Of a stretch of DNA of 17,019 nt, positions 14,695 to 17,019 are shown in pieces. Numbering within the stretch: position 1 is the stretch's first letter; each line of letters begins with the position of its first letter. The position numbers were made by a program, and so were the translations under genes. The DNA is taken from the NCBI GenBank assembly GCA_022424815.1, contig JAKMGS010000026.1:1-17019 (forward strand). The letters are read 5' to 3'. Source of the stretch: Schleiferiaceae bacterium. GTDB taxonomy: Bacteria > Bacteroidota > Bacteroidia > Flavobacteriales > Schleiferiaceae. A model generated the notes under the pieces. The model saw only the letters and a program-made list of their open reading frames with translations, had not been told where the DNA came from and did no database searches.

Positions 14695-16650
14695 ATGAAC
14701 CACACCACCGAAAACGAGCGTTTACTCGATGATTTTCTACGCGCTCGGGCCATTGAAGAGAAAATGTTGATCTACTTGCGTCAAGGCAAGATATCCAAGT
14801 GGTTCAGTTCCTTTGGACAGGAAGCGTTGAGCGTTGCGGCGACCCATGCGCTAGCATCCGACGAGTACATCTGTACGATGCACCGAAATCTCGGAGTTTT
14901 TATTGCCCGCGAAGTGCCTTTACTGCGCCTTTTTGCCCAATTCCAGGGCAAGCCCGAAGGCTTTACCAAAGGACGCGACCGTAGCTTTCACTTTGGGAGC
15001 CAAGAACACCGCATTATTGGGATGATCAGTCATCTCGGGGCCCAGTTGGGACTGGCCTGTGGTTTGGCCTTGCGTGAAAAAATGCTCGGCACCGGAAAAT
15101 GTGTGCTGGCCTTTACCGGCGACGGAGCGACTTCTCAGGGAGATTTCCACGAAGCGCTGAATGTCGCGGCTGTTTGGGACCTGCCCGTGGTCTTTGTTGT
15201 CGAACGAAACTACTGGGGACTCAGTACCCCGGAAGAACAACAATTTGTCTTTAAGTCATTTATAGATAAGGGGCCTGCCTATGGTATGGAAGCACGTTCT
15301 TTCAATGCCAACGATTTGCAGGAGGGCGGCCGAGCGTTTAGCGAGGCCGCAGCTTTTGCCCGAAAAGAGCAGAAGCCCATTCTGCTTGAAGCCCGGACCT
15401 TCCGCATTCGTGGCCATGAGGAGGCGAGCGGCACCAAATATTATCCAGAGGGCATGATCGATGCAGCGATGGAGGAGGAGCCGATGGCCTTGATCCAAAA
15501 TAATCTCGGTGCATGGGGGTTGACCCAAGAGGAATTGGACAATAAAATGGACCAATTCAAATCTGAGGTCGACGAAGCCTTCCATGCAGCGCTGGCGCTT
15601 GATGGCCCTACCTACGATGCGCGGGAAAGTCTCAAGGACCTCTATGCCCCCGCCGTGGAAACGCACTGGACTGGAGAACCTGCACAGGAAATGCGCATGA
15701 TCGACGCCATTCACGATGCATTGGGCTTGGCGTTGGAAGAGTGGCCGGAATTGGTCTACATGGGGCAAGATATTGGTACCTATGGCGGTGTTTTCAAAGC
15801 TACCGAGGGCTACACCGAGAAATTTGGGGAGGACCGGGTACGCAATACACCGCTATGTGAGAGTGCCATTGTTGGATCTGCACTCGGTTATGCCATTTCA
15901 GGCGGCAAGGCCATGATGGAAATGCAGTTCTCGGATTTTGTCAGCACTGGATTCAATCAAATCGTCAATAATTTGGCAAAACTGCACTGGCGTTGGGGCC
16001 AGGCGGTGGATGTGGTCATCCGAATGCCGACAGGCGCAGGCGTGGCTGCCGGTCCGTTCCATTCGCAAAGTACAGAGGCATGGTTTACTCATACCCCTGG
16101 ACTAAAAGTGGTATATCCTGCGTTCCCGAGCGAGGCGAAGGCGCTGCTCTTGGCGAGTTTCGCAGATCCAAACCCGATTATGTTCTTCGAGCACAAGGCC
16201 CTATACCGCACCTTGAAAGAAGCCGTGCCTCAAGGAAAAACCAGCATGCCTATAGGCAAGGGTGCCGTGGTGGCACAAGGCAATGCCCTGAGCATCATCA
16301 CCTACGGCATGGGCGTGCATTGGGCCCTAGAGGCTGTGGAAGCCCTTGGACTCGAAGGCCAGGTGGAGATCTTTAACATGAGAACCTTGGTGCCGCTCGA
16401 TATTGAAGGCATCAAACAGAGTGTTTGCAAAACAGGTAAGGTCATCGTGCTCCAAGAGGATGTGGCCGTCGGCGGTTATGGCGAACACGTGGTGAGCATT
16501 TTATCGAAGGAATGCTGGGACCAATTAGACGGTCCGATCACCCTAGTGGCTTCTGATGCGACACCAGTGCCGTTCCACCAAACTTTGGAGGAAGGATACT
16601 TGGCCAAGAGTAAGCTTCAAGCGGCCATTGAAGATCTGATGCAGTATTAA
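14695..16650 (+). CDS. 2-oxo acid dehydrogenase E1, fused alpha and beta subunits (branched-chain type)
   Basis: The 651-residue protein is a natural fusion of E1 alpha (about 1-320) and E1 beta (about 330-651). The alpha part carries the thiamine diphosphate motif GDGATSQGDFHEALN (142-156) closing at VVERN (168-172), and the RIRGHEE loop (237-243) with a conserved histidine. The beta part has VRNTPLCESAIVG (382-394) with the conserved glutamate at E389, MEMQFSDF (408-415) and the GAGVAAGPFHSQSTEAWF block (447-464). RSFHFGSQEHR (96-106) resembles the branched-chain keto-acid enzyme more than the GGSMH version of pyruvate dehydrogenase, so a 2-oxoisovalerate-type substrate is favoured but not proven. 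The reaction is oxidative decarboxylation and transfer of the acyl group to E2 lipoyl. No E2 or E3 gene is adjacent. A strong terminator follows. Confidence 0.92.
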   Translation: MNHTTENERLLDDFLRARAIEEKMLIYLRQGKISKWFSSFGQEALSVAATHALASDEYICTMHRNLGVFIAREVPLLRLFAQFQGKPEGFTKGRDRSFHFGSQEHRIIGMISHLGAQLGLACGLALREKMLGTGKCVLAFTGDGATSQGDFHEALNVAAVWDLPVVFVVERNYWGLSTPEEQQFVFKSFIDKGPAYGMEARSFNANDLQEGGRAFSEAAAFARKEQKPILLEARTFRIRGHEEASGTKYYPEGMIDAAMEEEPMALIQNNLGAWGLTQEELDNKMDQFKSEVDEAFHAALALDGPTYDARESLKDLYAPAVETHWTGEPAQEMRMIDAIHDALGLALEEWPELVYMGQDIGTYGGVFKATEGYTEKFGEDRVRNTPLCESAIVGSALGYAISGGKAMMEMQFSDFVSTGFNQIVNNLAKLHWRWGQAVDVVIRMPTGAGVAAGPFHSQSTEAWFTHTPGLKVVYPAFPSEAKALLLASFADPNPIMFFEHKALYRTLKEAVPQGKTSMPIGKGAVVAQGNALSIITYGMGVHWALEAVEALGLEGQVEIFNMRTLVPLDIEGIKQSVCKTGKVIVLQEDVAVGGYGEHVVSILSKECWDQLDGPITLVASDATPVPFHQTLEEGYLAKSKLQAAIEDLMQY

Positions 16651-16688
16651 AGCCTTTCCTCCACTACGAAGGAGAAAAATCTAAGGCA

Positions 16689-16724
16689 TAAAAAACCCCC
16701 GCGGCGCAGCCGCGGGGGTTTTTC
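16689..16724. terminator. Bidirectional Rho-independent terminator
   Basis: A perfect 10-bp GC stem, CCCCCGCGGC (16696-16705) with GCCGCGGGGG (16709-16718), has a 3-nt loop and flanking A5 and T5 runs that extend the pairing. It separates the converging E1 gene and the minus-strand T9SS cargo gene. Confidence 0.94.
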
Positions 16725-16742
16725 GTTGGTCAAAATTTTCGC

Positions 16743-17018
16743 TTACTCCACGATCAATTTCTTAGTGATGCTGTAATCACCAGATTGAACCGTGTAGAAG
16801 TACACGCCTGATGCGAAGTTGGTCGCATCAACAGTGTGGATGTGACGACCTTCGTTCAAAAGACCTAGGTCTTCGTTCAAGATCAAACGACCGGTAAGGT
16901 CTACAATGCTCAAGTTGAATTGCGCTGGAGCGGCTGCTTCAATGGCAATCTTCGTCAAGGCATCCGTTGGGTTCGGGTAGTTTTGGCTCACGCTAAAGTT
17001 GTTGAGTTCCAATTCTTC
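16743..17018 (-). CDS. T9SS type A sorting domain, C-terminal end of a secreted protein (5' partial)
   Basis: Only the last 91 codons are in the window; the frame stays open to the right-hand edge (two glutamate codons precede the TTG at 17012), so the gene continues beyond it. The visible part is a complete type A C-terminal sorting domain: NYPNPTDALTKI, a central FNLSIVDLTGRLI, then GVYFYTVQSGD and a short basic end KKLIVE. This marks the full protein as a type IX secretion substrate delivered to the cell surface or medium. The passenger domain, and hence the function, is outside the window. Confidence 0.9.
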   Translation of the reverse strand, partial: EELELNNFSVSQNYPNPTDALTKIAIEAAAPAQFNLSIVDLTGRLILNEDLGLLNEGRHIHTVDATNFASGVYFYTVQSGDYSITKKLIVE

Positions 17019-17019
17019 C

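Noticed and set aside
16743..17012. Stand-alone small protein starting at TTG 17012
   Set aside because: The frame is open to the window edge and the sequence is a C-terminal sorting domain, which occurs only at the end of larger secreted proteins.
1..17019. CRISPR array, insertion sequence, prophage, toxin-antitoxin or defence system
   Set aside because: No regularly spaced repeats, transposase, integrase or nuclease-type genes were seen; the genes are housekeeping or envelope functions.

Overview
The window looks like ordinary chromosome from a member of the Bacteroidota, probably a marine, Flavobacteriales-like lineage. The evidence is: two proteins ending in type IX secretion (T9SS) C-terminal sorting domains; a DUF2911 protein, a family common in this phylum; a fused alpha/beta 2-oxo acid dehydrogenase E1; and upstream elements matching the Bacteroidota -7 consensus TAnnTTTG. 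I see no rRNA, tRNA, CRISPR array, transposase, integrase or phage gene. Coding density is very high and no gene-free stretch exceeds 300 bases. Taxonomy is inferred from gene content only.

Layout. (1) 2-2455 (+): the 3' part of a large secreted multidomain protein (FN3, MAM-like, FN3, beta-rich domain, three PKD, T9SS signal), closed by a bidirectional terminator. (2) 2508-5487 (-): a compact nhaC - MFS transporter - phnA/yjdM cluster. (3) 5566-8189 (-): a LolC/FtsX-like ABC permease followed by a cystathionine beta-synthase-type PLP enzyme with a C-terminal CBS pair. (4) 8170-9438 (+): a secreted NamZ/DUF1343 exo-muramidase whose 5' end overlaps head-to-head with the permease. (5) 9495-11527 (-): a membrane-anchored TPR protein, ribH, and an exported DUF2911-TPR protein. 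(6) 11597-12989 (+): recF overlapping a short DUF721/DciA-like gene. (7) 12986-14610 (-): an isopenicillin-N-synthase-like 2OG-Fe(II) oxygenase followed by trmD. (8) 14695-16650 (+): a fused 2-oxo acid dehydrogenase E1. (9) 16743-17018 (-): the C-terminal end of another T9SS cargo protein, cut by the window edge.

How the genes work together. Most blocks are short, independent housekeeping units: ion homeostasis, sulfur amino acid metabolism, cell-wall turnover, riboflavin synthesis, replication and repair, tRNA modification, and keto-acid oxidation. Three convergent or terminal junctions carry strong GC-rich hairpins flanked by A and T runs, so they can terminate transcription from both sides. 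Gene packing is extreme: nhaC/MFS share 8 nt, recF/dciA share 23 nt, dciA/trmD share one TTAA that gives both stop codons, and permease/namZ share 20 nt at their 5' ends.

I found no convincing undescribed multi-gene system. The items most worth checking are small: the overlapping divergent starts at 8170-8189, the hairpin abutting the nhaC start, the apparently leaderless recF promoter, and the unassigned substrates of the oxygenase and the MFS protein.
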